Below are positions 16,886-24,738 of a stretch of 41,127 nucleotides of DNA, piece after piece. Both the position numbers and the translations under genes were made by a program. The stretch spans positions 1 through 41,127 of the forward strand of contig NZ_JAFBIO010000016.1 of assembly GCF_021531255.1 (NCBI RefSeq), written 5' to 3'. Within the stretch, counting starts at the first letter, position 1, and every line of letters starts with the position of its first letter. Below the pieces are notes generated by a model. That model saw only the letters and a list, made by a program, of their open reading frames with translations. It ran no database searches and was not told the DNA's origin. Origin of the DNA: Allofournierella massiliensis. Its GTDB lineage: Bacteria > Bacillota > Clostridia > Oscillospirales > Ruminococcaceae.

Positions 16886-18601
16886 ATGACTCGGAAAGAA
16901 ATGGAACAGCTGCTGCTGAGCGAGGTGAGCGCCGACCGACTGATGGAGGACGCCCGATATATCACCAGTGAGGATCGGGAATCCGGCAGCCCGGGCGAAA
17001 AGCGGGCGGCAGAGTATTTCCGTCAGGTGATGAGCGGGCTGGGCCTGCAAACCGACATCCATTATGTGGAAAACTACATCAGCCTGCCCGAAAAAGGTAC
17101 CCTGACCCTGCAGGACGGCACGGCTCTGGCCTCCTGCATCACCCACAGCTACGGCGCCAGCACCGGCCCCGAGGGACTGAAGGGCGAGGCGGTCTTTTTC
17201 TCCGGCAGCGAGGATGTGAAGGGCAAGGTCGCCGTAATGCGGGGCCTAGCCTCGGCAGTGCCCTGCAAAAACCTGGAGGGCCGGGGCGCCGTGGGTATCA
17301 TCTGCATCACCAGCGGCGATTACCCCTATAACATGTCCATCAGCCCCATCTGGGGCCAGCCGGTGCCCTCCACCGTCGATCTGCTCTCCAAGATCCCGGT
17401 GGTCACCGTGAACACCCCGGACGGGGACAAGCTCCTGGCCGCCATGGAAAAAGGCGAAAACCAGGTGACCATGACCGCCCAGGTCTCCACCAAGTTCCGC
17501 ACGGTGCCGGTCTGCGTGGCCGAGCTGAAGGCGGATAAGCCCACCAGCCGCTTTGTCATGTTCGGCGGCCATGTGGACGCCTGGCATAAGGGCGGCGCCG
17601 ACAACGGCGGCTCCAACGCGGTGGTGCTGGAACTGGCCCGGGTGTTCAGCAAGCACACCGACCTGCTCAACACCAACATCCGTTTTGTCTGGTGGAGCGG
17701 CCACAGCAACGGCCGGTACAGCGGCAGCAACTGGTATGCCGATACCCATTGGGAGGATATCCACGAAAACGCGGTGGCCAACTTTGATATCGACACGGTG
17801 GGCACCAAAGGCTCCAACAATTTTGACCACATCGAGTGCAACAAACAGTGCTATACCCTGGGCCGCTCGGTGGTAAAGGAGCGCACCGGCCAGGACCCCC
17901 ATTATATGCGGATCCAGCGCAACGGCGACCAGTCCTTCTGGGCCCACGGCGTGCCCACCCTCTTTGAGTGCCTCTCCCTCCAGCCGGTGGACGGCGCCGG
18001 CAAGGGCACCTTCATGCCCGGCCTGCCCTGGTACTGGCACACCACCCAGGACCTGTTCGAGCACCTGGGCCGGGAAGAACTGCTGCGGGACGCCCAGATC
18101 TTTGCCCTGGCCATCTGGCGCACGGTGGCGGCCAACGCCTACCCCTTCGCCTTTGCCGAGCTGGCCGGCGAGATGCGCTCCGACCTGGAAAAATACCAGG
18201 CCGAAGCCCAGGGAAAATTTGATCTTTCCCAGGTGCAGGCCCTGGTGGACCGGCTGGAAGGCCAGTTCCGGGCCCTGGATGACAAGATCGCCGGGCTGAA
18301 CAGCCTGGAGACCCTCACCCCCGAGCAGGAGCAGCAGGCGAAAGAGCTGAACGATCTGTGCATGGAGCTGAACCGAATCCTGATCCCGGTGCACTACTGC
18401 AAGAACGGCGACCTGTTCCAGGTAGACCTGGCCATTCCCATCCCCGCCTTCCCCGAGTTCGACGAGGTGAAAAAGCTGGCGGCCATGGACCCGGCCAGCG
18501 ACGGCTTCAAGTTCCAGGAGCGGCAGCTGCTGCGGGAGCGCAACCGGGTATACCATTACCTGAACAAGGCGGTCAAGCGGCTGGAAGCGGCAGGCCTGTA
18601 A
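16886..18601 (+). CDS. M28-like zinc peptidase with PA domain, atypical active site
   Basis: The protein is 571 aa with no signal peptide, so cytoplasmic. Layout: N-terminal M28 part (to about 60), PA-type insert (about 80-210, with KGKVAVMRG), M28 core (about 220-400), and a C-terminal helical extension with a Glu/Gln-rich coiled stretch (about 430-500). Candidate metal ligands are H229 and D231 in GGHVDAW, D239 in GADNGG, D301 or D303 in NFDID, and H385 in WHTTQD. The usual GEExG, giving the catalytic base Glu and a Zn-ligand Glu, is replaced by G-H273-S274-N-G. It may be a noncanonical hydrolase or have lost peptidase activity. Neighbours (AbgT importer, SDR, ketopantoate-reductase homologue) suggest it opens an imported amide. 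Confidence 0.82.
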   Translation: MTRKEMEQLLLSEVSADRLMEDARYITSEDRESGSPGEKRAAEYFRQVMSGLGLQTDIHYVENYISLPEKGTLTLQDGTALASCITHSYGASTGPEGLKGEAVFFSGSEDVKGKVAVMRGLASAVPCKNLEGRGAVGIICITSGDYPYNMSISPIWGQPVPSTVDLLSKIPVVTVNTPDGDKLLAAMEKGENQVTMTAQVSTKFRTVPVCVAELKADKPTSRFVMFGGHVDAWHKGGADNGGSNAVVLELARVFSKHTDLLNTNIRFVWWSGHSNGRYSGSNWYADTHWEDIHENAVANFDIDTVGTKGSNNFDHIECNKQCYTLGRSVVKERTGQDPHYMRIQRNGDQSFWAHGVPTLFECLSLQPVDGAGKGTFMPGLPWYWHTTQDLFEHLGREELLRDAQIFALAIWRTVAANAYPFAFAELAGEMRSDLEKYQAEAQGKFDLSQVQALVDRLEGQFRALDDKIAGLNSLETLTPEQEQQAKELNDLCMELNRILIPVHYCKNGDLFQVDLAIPIPAFPEFDEVKKLAAMDPASDGFKFQERQLLRERNRVYHYLNKAVKRLEAAGL

Positions 18602-18617
18602 GACGGGAGGGCGCAGC

Positions 18618-19661
18618 ATGAAATACACATTGGTGGGCGCGGGGGCCATCGGCGGCTCCATGGCAGCCTGGCTTAGCCGGGCGGGGGCCGAAATCCTCTA
18701 TGTGGATGTGGTGCCCCAGCATGTGCAGGCCATGAACGAAAAAGGCCTGACCATTCAGGACCCCCGGGAAGGGGATTTCACCGTGCCGGTGAAGGCGGCC
18801 CTGCTGGATGAGCTGACCGAACCGCTGGAGGTGGTCTTTCTGGCCACCAAGACCCAGCACACCCGCAGCGCCATGGAAAAGATCGCCCCGCTGCTCAAGC
18901 CGGATGGCTATGTGGTCAGCCTGCAGAACGGCATCAACGAGTATGTGATCGCCGAATATGTGGGGCAGAACCGAGTGATCGGGGCCTTTGTGAACTGGGC
19001 CGCCGATTATATCGGGCCGGGTGTGATCCGGTTTGGGGGCCACAGCAATTTTGTGATCGGCGAGCTGGACGGCAGCATCAGCCCCCGACTGCTGGAATTG
19101 CAGAAGTTCTGCTCCCCCTTCCAGCCGGTGGAGGTGAGTGAGAATGTGATGCGCCAGCTTTGGAGCAAACAGGTGAATATCAGCGCCATGTTTGCCACCG
19201 GCATCACCCATCTGCTCATCCCCGGCGGGCTGGAATTCGAGCCCTCCCAGGAGGCCATCGCCTGCCTGGCGCTGGAGGCCATGCAGGTGCCCAAAAAGAT
19301 GGGGGTGGAGCTGGTGGACTTTGACGACTTCCGCCCCGGTCTGTACCGGGAGGGCAGATACCGGGAGGCCATGCAGGTCACGGCGGACCACTACCGCCCC
19401 ATGGTCAAGAACTACACCGGCCTGTACCGGGACCTGGCGGTGCGCAAGCGGCCCAGCGAGATCGACGGTACCGTGGGCACCACGGTGGAGATGGGCGAAA
19501 AGCAGGGGCTTTCCCTGCCGCTCAGCCGCCGTTTGGTGGAGATGGTGCATGAGATCGAAGCGGGAAAACGGGAGATCTGCACCGAAAACTTGCTGGAACT
19601 GCAGGCGGAATACAAGCGCCTGTACCCGAACGGCCTGGAAGAGCTGAGAAGCCGGGTATAA
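18618..19661 (+). CDS. Ketopantoate reductase (ApbA/PanE) family protein
   Basis: This 347-aa member of the ApbA family has GAGAIGGSMA at the N terminus, ATKTQHT after the second strand, and Lys/Asn in LWSKQVNISAM. It is longer and clearly different from the panE-like protein at 3312-4223, and it sits 16 bases after the M28-like gene, with GGGAGG before the ATG. The paralogy and pathway context make a role on some other 2-keto or 2-hydroxy acid more likely than pantothenate synthesis. It is the last gene before a strong terminator. Confidence 0.8.
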   Translation: MKYTLVGAGAIGGSMAAWLSRAGAEILYVDVVPQHVQAMNEKGLTIQDPREGDFTVPVKAALLDELTEPLEVVFLATKTQHTRSAMEKIAPLLKPDGYVVSLQNGINEYVIAEYVGQNRVIGAFVNWAADYIGPGVIRFGGHSNFVIGELDGSISPRLLELQKFCSPFQPVEVSENVMRQLWSKQVNISAMFATGITHLLIPGGLEFEPSQEAIACLALEAMQVPKKMGVELVDFDDFRPGLYREGRYREAMQVTADHYRPMVKNYTGLYRDLAVRKRPSEIDGTVGTTVEMGEKQGLSLPLSRRLVEMVHEIEAGKREICTENLLELQAEYKRLYPNGLEELRSRV

Positions 19662-19675
19662 GCCAAAGATGCGGC

Positions 19676-19712
19676 AAAGGGGGCGGGGCGGTTTTGCCCC
19701 GCCCCCCTTTTT
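19676..19712 (+). terminator. Intrinsic terminator after the AbgT-SDR-M28 cluster
   Basis: AAAGGGGGCGGGGC (19676-19689) pairs with GCCCCGCCCCCC and the following T residues (19696-19712), with a 6-base loop and one unpaired C. It is very GC-rich and followed by TTTTT. Its DNA overlaps the next promoter. Confidence 0.88.
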
Positions 19713-19722
19713 GTGGTACAAT
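19694..19722 (+). promoter_or_regulatory. Probable MATE gene promoter, overlapping the terminator
   Basis: TGGTACAAT gives an extended -10 (TACAAT 19717-19722). TTGCCC at 19694-19699 lies 17 bases upstream, inside the loop and 3' arm of the terminator hairpin. The extended -10 is good, the -35 moderate. Confidence 0.5.
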
Positions 19723-19750
19723 GCTCCTCGAAAAGAAAAGAGGAAGAATC

Positions 19751-21127
19751 GTGGAAAATCAGAAAACCATTTCCCCAAAAGAGATCGATTTTACCAACGG
19801 CCAACTCTGGGCCCTGGTGCTGCCCCTGGTGATCGAGCAGCTGCTCTCCATCACCGTGGGCCTGGTGGATTCCCTGATGGTGGCCAGTGTGGGCGAGGCC
19901 GCCGTTTCGGCGGTATCCCTGGTGGATTCCATCAGCAACCTGATGATCAATATCTTTGCGGCCCTGGCCACCGGCGGCGCCGTGGTGGCGGGCCGGTATA
20001 TGGGCCGCAGGCAGGCGGATGATGCCCGGGCCAGCGGCCGGCAGCTGCTCTGGATGATGTTCTGGGTCTCGCTGGTGGTCACCGGCTGCATGTATCTGTT
20101 CAAGGGTTTCTGGCTCAAGGTGCTGTTCGGCACCATCGAGCCGGATGTGGCAGCTGCCACCGACACCTATTACCGGATCATAATGGCCTCCATCCCCTTC
20201 ATGGCCCTGTACAGCGGGGGCGCGGCCCTTTTCCGTACCATGCACCGCTCCAAGATCACCATGAAGATTTCCCTGTTCATGAATATCCTGAACGTGGTGG
20301 GCAACGCCCTGCTGATCTTCGGCTTCGGCATGGGGGTGGAAGGGGTGGCCTATCCCACCCTGGTCTCCCGCATGGCGGCGGCCGGGATCATTCTGGGGCT
20401 GCTTCTCCGGCCGGATCAGGACCTGCACATCCGGGGCCTGCTGCGCACCCGGCCGGACCGTCAGGCCATGCGGGACATTCTGGCGGTAGGGGTGCCCGGC
20501 GGGGTGGAGAATATCATGTTCCACTTTGGCCGGCTGGTCATCACCAGCATCATTTCCGGCATGAGCACCGCCGCCATCGTGGCCAACGCCATTGGCAATA
20601 CCCTGGGCCTCTTCCATATCTTTGCGGCCCAGTCCATCGGACTGGGGATGGTCACGGTGGCCAGCCAGTGCGTGGGGGCGGGCAGCGCGGCCAAGACCCG
20701 GCTGTATACCCGCAAGCTGATGAAGGCCATGTTCATGGCCCAGGCCGGGGTGAACCTGGCCCTGGCCCTGGCCACCCCGGCGCTGCTGGCCCTGTACAAT
20801 GTGTCGGCCGAAGCTACCCGGCTGGCCCTTATCGTGAGCCTGCTGCACGGCGCTTTTTCGGTGATTTTGTATCCGCCGGCCTTTGGATACTGCAACACCC
20901 TGCGGGCAGCGGGCGATGCCCGGTATGTGATGGTGGTTTCCAGCGCCACCATGTGGCTGGGGCGGATCCTGGCGGGGTATCTGCTGGGAGTGAGCTTTGG
21001 TTTCGGGATCGTGGGCGTATGGATGGCCCAGGCGGTTCTGGACTGGGGGCTGCGCTCGGTCTTTTTCGTATCCCGCTACCGCAAGGGCGGCTGGGAGAAG
21101 AACCTGGCGGCCCAGGCAAAGGCCTGA
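19751..21127 (+). CDS. MATE family efflux transporter
   Basis: This 458-aa membrane protein of about 12 helices is of the MATE multidrug/toxin exporter family (NorM/DinF-like), which expels cationic drugs or metabolites using Na+ or H+ gradients. The two internally related halves each begin with the family pattern: PLVIEQLLSITVGLVDSLMV in the first half, GVPGGVENIMFHFGRLVITS in the second. A GTG start at 19751 is chosen because AGAGGAAG lies 5-8 bases before it; an upstream ATG at 19694 falls inside the terminator loop. It is monocistronic, between the terminator/promoter pair and the tRNA gene. Confidence 0.9.
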   Translation: MENQKTISPKEIDFTNGQLWALVLPLVIEQLLSITVGLVDSLMVASVGEAAVSAVSLVDSISNLMINIFAALATGGAVVAGRYMGRRQADDARASGRQLLWMMFWVSLVVTGCMYLFKGFWLKVLFGTIEPDVAAATDTYYRIIMASIPFMALYSGGAALFRTMHRSKITMKISLFMNILNVVGNALLIFGFGMGVEGVAYPTLVSRMAAAGIILGLLLRPDQDLHIRGLLRTRPDRQAMRDILAVGVPGGVENIMFHFGRLVITSIISGMSTAAIVANAIGNTLGLFHIFAAQSIGLGMVTVASQCVGAGSAAKTRLYTRKLMKAMFMAQAGVNLALALATPALLALYNVSAEATRLALIVSLLHGAFSVILYPPAFGYCNTLRAAGDARYVMVVSSATMWLGRILAGYLLGVSFGFGIVGVWMAQAVLDWGLRSVFFVSRYRKGGWEKNLAAQAKA

Positions 21128-21158
21128 AAAATATTTTTTGAAAAAACAGGCGGAATGC

Positions 21159-21187
21159 TTGACAAACATGGAACTGCATGGTATTAT
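21159..21187 (+). promoter_or_regulatory. tRNA-Arg promoter
   Basis: A perfect TTGACA (21159-21164) and TATTAT (21182-21187) are 17 bases apart with a TGG extension. Transcription would start a few bases before the mature tRNA. Confidence 0.8.
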
Positions 21188-21200
21188 AACACTTGCAGTT

Positions 21201-21277
21201 GCGTTGGTAGCTCAGCTGGATAGAGTGTCTGACTACGAATCAGAAGGTCAGGGGTTCGAGTCCCTTCCAGCGCACCA
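21201..21277 (+). tRNA. tRNA-Arg (anticodon ACG)
   Basis: The cloverleaf is complete. The acceptor stem GCGTTGG pairs with CCAGCGC (one U-G), the D arm contains GCTCAGCTGGATAGAG, the anticodon stem TCTGA/TCAGA has loop CTACGAA (anticodon ACG), and the T arm holds GGTTCGAGTCC. CCA is encoded. A34 is normally edited to inosine to read CGU, CGC and CGA. Confidence 0.97.
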
Positions 21278-21310
21278 AGCCCGGTTTCCTTTTGGGAACC
21301 GGGCTTTTTT
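21278..21310 (+). terminator. Terminator after tRNA-Arg
   Basis: AGCCCGGTTTCC (21278-21289) pairs with GGGAACCGGGCT (21294-21305) with one mismatch and a TTTT loop, followed by TTTTTT. It starts directly after the CCA end. Confidence 0.88.
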
Positions 21311-21373
21311 GTGCGTTTTATACGCAGGAACGAAAAATGTTCAAAAAGTTTGCCGGGCCCCAGAAAATTTTTG

Positions 21374-21402
21374 TTGACAAAACCGGGGGCGGGCCGTATA
21401 AT
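21374..21402 (+). promoter_or_regulatory. Promoter of the tryptophan T-box operon
   Basis: A perfect TTGACA (21374-21379) and a perfect TATAAT (21397-21402) lie 17 bases apart. Transcription would start near 21409, just before the T-box Stem I. Confidence 0.88.
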
Positions 21403-21408
21403 ACAGAC

Positions 21409-21638
21409 GACAACTGAATCACCCAAACCGATGAGGCAGAGGAAAATCAGTGAACGATCCTTCCAGAGAGCGGGGGCAGGTGCGAGCCCCGCAGGAGCGG
21501 CTGAAGAATATGGACTGCTGAGGGCGGCGTTAAATGCGCCGACGCCAGGGCCTGCGTAAGTGGCCGGGGATATGTTGGTATCCCGCAGAGGGCTCCTGTC
21601 ATGGGGGCCGAATCAAGGTGGCACCGCGGAAGAATTTT
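21409..21638 (+). promoter_or_regulatory. T-box leader, specifier UGG (tryptophan)
   Basis: Stem I has a kink-turn base (CCGATGA with GAGGGCGG), the helix GGCAG (21435-21439) with CTGCT (21515-21519), a specifier loop, the AG bulge AGAGA and the apical AGGTGCGA loop. In the specifier loop the conserved GAA (21506-21508) is followed by UGG (21511-21513) and one A before the helix, the place of the codon in the B. subtilis glyQS leader. UGG reads Trp. A Stem III-like hairpin (GGGATA/TATCCC) follows, then the T-box sequence AATCAAGGTGGCACCGCGG (21611-21629), whose bulge UGGC would pair with a GCCA tRNA end. That fits G73 of tRNA-Trp and not A73 of tRNA-Met. Uncharged tRNA-Trp should therefore prevent termination and switch on the genes downstream. 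Confidence 0.9.
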
Positions 21639-21682
21639 CGCCCTTGAGTCGCAAACCAATTGCGGCTCAGGGGCGTTTTTTT
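21639..21682 (+). terminator. T-box controlled terminator
   Basis: A stem of 16 pairs (21639-21654 with 21660-21675, a few G-U) encloses loop ACCAA and is followed by seven T residues. Its 5' arm starts just after the antiterminator element, as in other T-boxes. Confidence 0.9.
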
Positions 21683-21724
21683 ATCCCTTTCCCCCGAGCC
21701 GGAGAGTCAGGAAAGGAGAAAAAC

Positions 21725-22663
21725 ATGAACAGCCAACGGAAAATCACCATTCTGGGCGCGGGGCATGTGGGCAGCCACTGCGCCATGGCCCTGGCGGCAG
21801 GAGCCGTCTGTGAGGAGATCGTCCTGGTGGACGCGCTGCCCGAAAAGGCAGCGGCCCAGGCCCTGGATGTGGCGGACGCCCTGTCCTTTCCGCCCCGACC
21901 GGTGACGGTGCGGGCGGGCACCCTGGCCGACTGTGCCGATGCGGATATCCTGGTGGTGGCCATCGGCAAGCCCCGGCTGCCTGGCCAGACCCGGCTGGAC
22001 CTTCTGGCCGATTCGGTCCGCTCCCTGCAGGAGCTCACCGCTCAGCTGCGGCCCATGGGGGTGAAGGGACTGGTGATCTCCATCACCAACCCCGCCGACA
22101 TTGTGGCCGACTACCTGCGCCGGGGGCTGGGCCTTCCCCGCAGCCGGGTGTTCGGCACCGGCACCTTGCTGGATACCGCCCGCCTGATCCGGATCTTCTC
22201 GGAGGAAAGCGGGCTGGCCCGCTCTTCCATCAGCGCCTTCTCCATGGGTGAACACGGGGATTCCTCCATGGTTCCCTTCTCCCAGGTCCGGCTGGGCGGG
22301 CTGCCCTTTGAGGCCTACCCCAACCTGAGCCGGGAAAGAATCCTGGAACGCACCCGCCGGGCGGGGATGGATGTGATCGAGGCCAAGGGCAGCACCGAAT
22401 TCGGCATCAGCCAGGCGCTGGCATCCCTGTGCGGTTCCATCCTGGCCGACGAAAAGCGGGTGCTTCCCCTCTCGGTGGAGCTGCAGGGGGAATATGGCCA
22501 GACCGGCGTCCACTGCGGGGTACCCTGCCGGGTGGGCCGCCAGGGCATTGAGGAGATCGTGGTCCTGCCCCTGACCGCCCAGGAACAACAGCAGCTGGAT
22601 GCCTCCTGCCAAGTCATCCGCAGCCATATCGAATCCGGCCTTGAGATCGCGCCCCTGCCCTGA
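21725..22663 (+). CDS. Lactate/malate dehydrogenase family 2-hydroxyacid dehydrogenase
   Basis: This 312-aa NAD-dependent enzyme of the LDH/MDH superfamily has GAGHVG at residues 11-16, the aspartate of LVDALP, ITNPADIV, GTGTLLDTARL and the catalytic H177 in GEHGDSS. It would interconvert a 2-keto acid and an L-2-hydroxy acid. In the mobile loop (P-R84-L-P-G-Q-T-R) the position that is Gln in typical LDH and Arg in MDH is Arg, leaning to a dicarboxylate, while GTGTLLDTAR recalls L-2-hydroxyisocaproate dehydrogenases. It is the first gene after the Trp T-box and continues without a terminator into the TrpXYZ-type transporter, which would fit an indolepyruvate or other aromatic keto acid. The substrate is unresolved. 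AAGGAG precedes the ATG. Confidence 0.85.
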   Translation: MNSQRKITILGAGHVGSHCAMALAAGAVCEEIVLVDALPEKAAAQALDVADALSFPPRPVTVRAGTLADCADADILVVAIGKPRLPGQTRLDLLADSVRSLQELTAQLRPMGVKGLVISITNPADIVADYLRRGLGLPRSRVFGTGTLLDTARLIRIFSEESGLARSSISAFSMGEHGDSSMVPFSQVRLGGLPFEAYPNLSRERILERTRRAGMDVIEAKGSTEFGISQALASLCGSILADEKRVLPLSVELQGEYGQTGVHCGVPCRVGRQGIEEIVVLPLTAQEQQQLDASCQVIRSHIESGLEIAPLP

Positions 22664-22742
22664 AAGGCGGCGCTCCCAAAAACCAATACCGATACAAACA
22701 CCATTGCGATAGAGAAATTTTGAAAGAAAGAGGAAAAAGAAC

Positions 22743-23789
22743 ATGAAAAAGATCCGTATGACCGCCGTCCTGGCCCTGACCGCCGCCTTCTCCCTGGCCC
22801 TGAGCGCCTGTGGTTCCTCTGCCTCTTCCGCGGCTTCTTCCGCTTCCGCCGCCGGTTCGGGGGCCTCTGCCCCCGCCGGAGATCCCATCCGGGTCTCCAT
22901 CGTCCAGCCCATGAGCCACACCTCCCTGGATCAGATCCGGGATACCATCGTGGCCCAGCTGGAGGCCAGCGGCCTGAATTTTGAGATCGAGACCCAGAAC
23001 GCAAACGGCGACACCTCGGCCCTCAACACCATCCTGCAGAACGAGAAGAGCAGCGGGGTGGATATCCTGATCCCCATTGCCACCTCCACCGCCCAGAGCG
23101 CCAAGAGCGTCTTTGAGGGCAGCGACCTGCCCATCATCTTCGCCGCGGTCTCCGATCCGGTGGCCGCCGGCCTCACCGGCGAGGGATGCGAGAACATCAC
23201 CGGCGTTTCCAACAACATCCCAGCCGATGAGATCGTCAAACTCATCTCCAACTTCCAGCCGGATTACCAGAAGATCGGCTTTTTGTACACTTCCAGCGAG
23301 ACCAACTCGGTCTCCACCATCAATGCGGCCAAGGCCTACTGCGACGAAAACGGCATTGCCTATGAAGATGCCTCCATCGCGGCCCTCTCCGAACTTCCCA
23401 CGGCGGTGAACAGCCTGCTCTCCAAGGGAGTGGATGCCCTGTACACCGGCAACGACAACTCCATCGCCTCGGCCATGCCCACCTACACCGACGCGGCCTA
23501 CAGCCGGAAGGTGCCGGTTTACTGCGGGGCCGACTCCATGGTGGCGGACGGCGGCTTTGCCACCATCGGCGTGGATTACGTCCAGCTGGGCCAGCAGGCT
23601 GCCGACCTGACCCTGAAGGTGGCCGAGGGTACCTCCCCCGCCGACCTGCCCTATGAGACCCTCAGCGAGTACGCCAAGTATGTGAACCTGCAGGCTGCGG
23701 ATACCCTGGGCCTGGAGCTGACCGACGAAATGCTGGAAGGCTACAACGTCCTGGTGGAAAAGGACGGCACCAGCCACTTCGGCGAATGA
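22743..23789 (+). CDS. trpX: ABC transporter substrate-binding lipoprotein, TrpX type
   Basis: This 348-aa protein has a lipoprotein signal (lipobox LSAC, Cys23), then a Ser/Ala linker to about residue 50, and a periplasmic-binding fold of the ABC_sub_bind family (IRVSIVQPMSHTSLDQI, NAN-GDTSAL, IPIATSTAQSA, ADSMVADGGFATIGVDY). It is the family of TrpX, predicted by comparative genomics to bind tryptophan in Bacillota and often placed behind Trp T-boxes. Here a UGG T-box lies upstream, agreeing with that. Permease and ATPase genes follow at 25 bases and with an overlap. The gene symbol rests on context plus family, not on a ligand seen in the sequence. Confidence 0.87.
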   Translation: MKKIRMTAVLALTAAFSLALSACGSSASSAASSASAAGSGASAPAGDPIRVSIVQPMSHTSLDQIRDTIVAQLEASGLNFEIETQNANGDTSALNTILQNEKSSGVDILIPIATSTAQSAKSVFEGSDLPIIFAAVSDPVAAGLTGEGCENITGVSNNIPADEIVKLISNFQPDYQKIGFLYTSSETNSVSTINAAKAYCDENGIAYEDASIAALSELPTAVNSLLSKGVDALYTGNDNSIASAMPTYTDAAYSRKVPVYCGADSMVADGGFATIGVDYVQLGQQAADLTLKVAEGTSPADLPYETLSEYAKYVNLQAADTLGLELTDEMLEGYNVLVEKDGTSHFGE

Positions 23790-23814
23790 TCAAGACAAGG
23801 GGAGAGTGAACGGG

Positions 23815-24738
23815 ATGGATCTTTTTAACCTGCTGATCTCGGCGCTGGGCCAGGGCTTTGTCTATGCCCCCATGGCGCTGGGGGTGTTCGTCTCCTTCCG
23901 GGTACTGAACACCCCGGACCTGACGGTGGACGGCAGCTTTGTCTTCGGCATGACCGCCTGCGCCGCCGTCACGGTAGCGGGCCACCCCATCGGGGGCATT
24001 CTGGCCGGCATCCTGGCCGGGGCCCTGGCGGGGCTGGTCACCGGCCTTTTGCAGACCAGCCTGCGGCTCAACCCCATCCTGTCCGGCATCCTCACCATGA
24101 CCGGGCTGTACACCGTGAACTATGCGGTGCTGGGCGGCCAGTCCAACCTGTACCTGCAGAGCACCCCGGAAGGGGGCACCCCGGTGCCCAGCAATACCAT
24201 TTATAAGATGTTCGGCAGCGGGGATGCCTCTTCCCTCCTGCTCTCGGTGCTATTGGTGGCGGCGGCCTGTGCCGGGCTCATCGTCTTTTTCAAGACCCGT
24301 TCCGGCATGGCGGTGCGGGCCACCGGCGACAACGAGGAGATGGTCCGCTCCTCCTCCATCAACGCCGATCTTTCCCGGGTGGGGGGCATCATGCTTTCCA
24401 ACGCCCTGGTGGGCTTTTCCGGCGCCATGCTCTGCCAGCAGCAGCGCTACGCCGACCTGGGCTGCGGCAGCGGTATGCTGGTGGTGGGGCTGGCCTCGGT
24501 GATCATCGGCCAGGCCCTCTTCGGCCGGCACAGCGTCAGCCTGGGCATCCTCTCGGCGGCGGTGGGCTCGGTGGTCTACCGGTTCATCCTGCAGCTGGCC
24601 TATCAGATCGATATGCCCAGCTACACCGTCAAGCTGCTCAGCGTGATCATTGTGGTGGCGGCCCTGAGCCTGCCTCTTGCCAAGCAGAACCTGAGCCTGG
24701 CCAAAGCGCGCCGGGCGGGAAAGGGGGAAACGAAATGA
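23815..24738 (+). CDS. trpY: ABC transporter permease, TrpY type
   Basis: This 307-aa permease of about 8-9 membrane segments is in the branched-chain-amino-acid/ribose-type permease superfamily, here the branch that pairs with ABC_sub_bind proteins: GVFVSFRVLNTPDLTVDGSF in the first helices, FFKTRSGMAVRATGDNEEM as the cytoplasmic loop contacting the ATPase, and GLASVIIGQALFG. The ATG at 23815 is chosen because AAGGGGAGA lies 9 bases before it; a GTG 9 bases earlier abuts that site. The end overlaps trpZ (ATGA). It should form the membrane channel of the tryptophan importer. Confidence 0.88.
   Translation: MDLFNLLISALGQGFVYAPMALGVFVSFRVLNTPDLTVDGSFVFGMTACAAVTVAGHPIGGILAGILAGALAGLVTGLLQTSLRLNPILSGILTMTGLYTVNYAVLGGQSNLYLQSTPEGGTPVPSNTIYKMFGSGDASSLLLSVLLVAAACAGLIVFFKTRSGMAVRATGDNEEMVRSSSINADLSRVGGIMLSNALVGFSGAMLCQQQRYADLGCGSGMLVVGLASVIIGQALFGRHSVSLGILSAAVGSVVYRFILQLAYQIDMPSYTVKLLSVIIVVAALSLPLAKQNLSLAKARRAGKGETK

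Noticed and set aside
21505-21514. AUG (Met) or AAU (Asn) as T-box specifier
   Set aside because: Both can be read after a GAA, but UGG is the triplet separated by one A from the lower helix. The UGGC bulge disfavours A73 tRNAs such as tRNA-Met, and the TrpX-type transporter downstream favours Trp.
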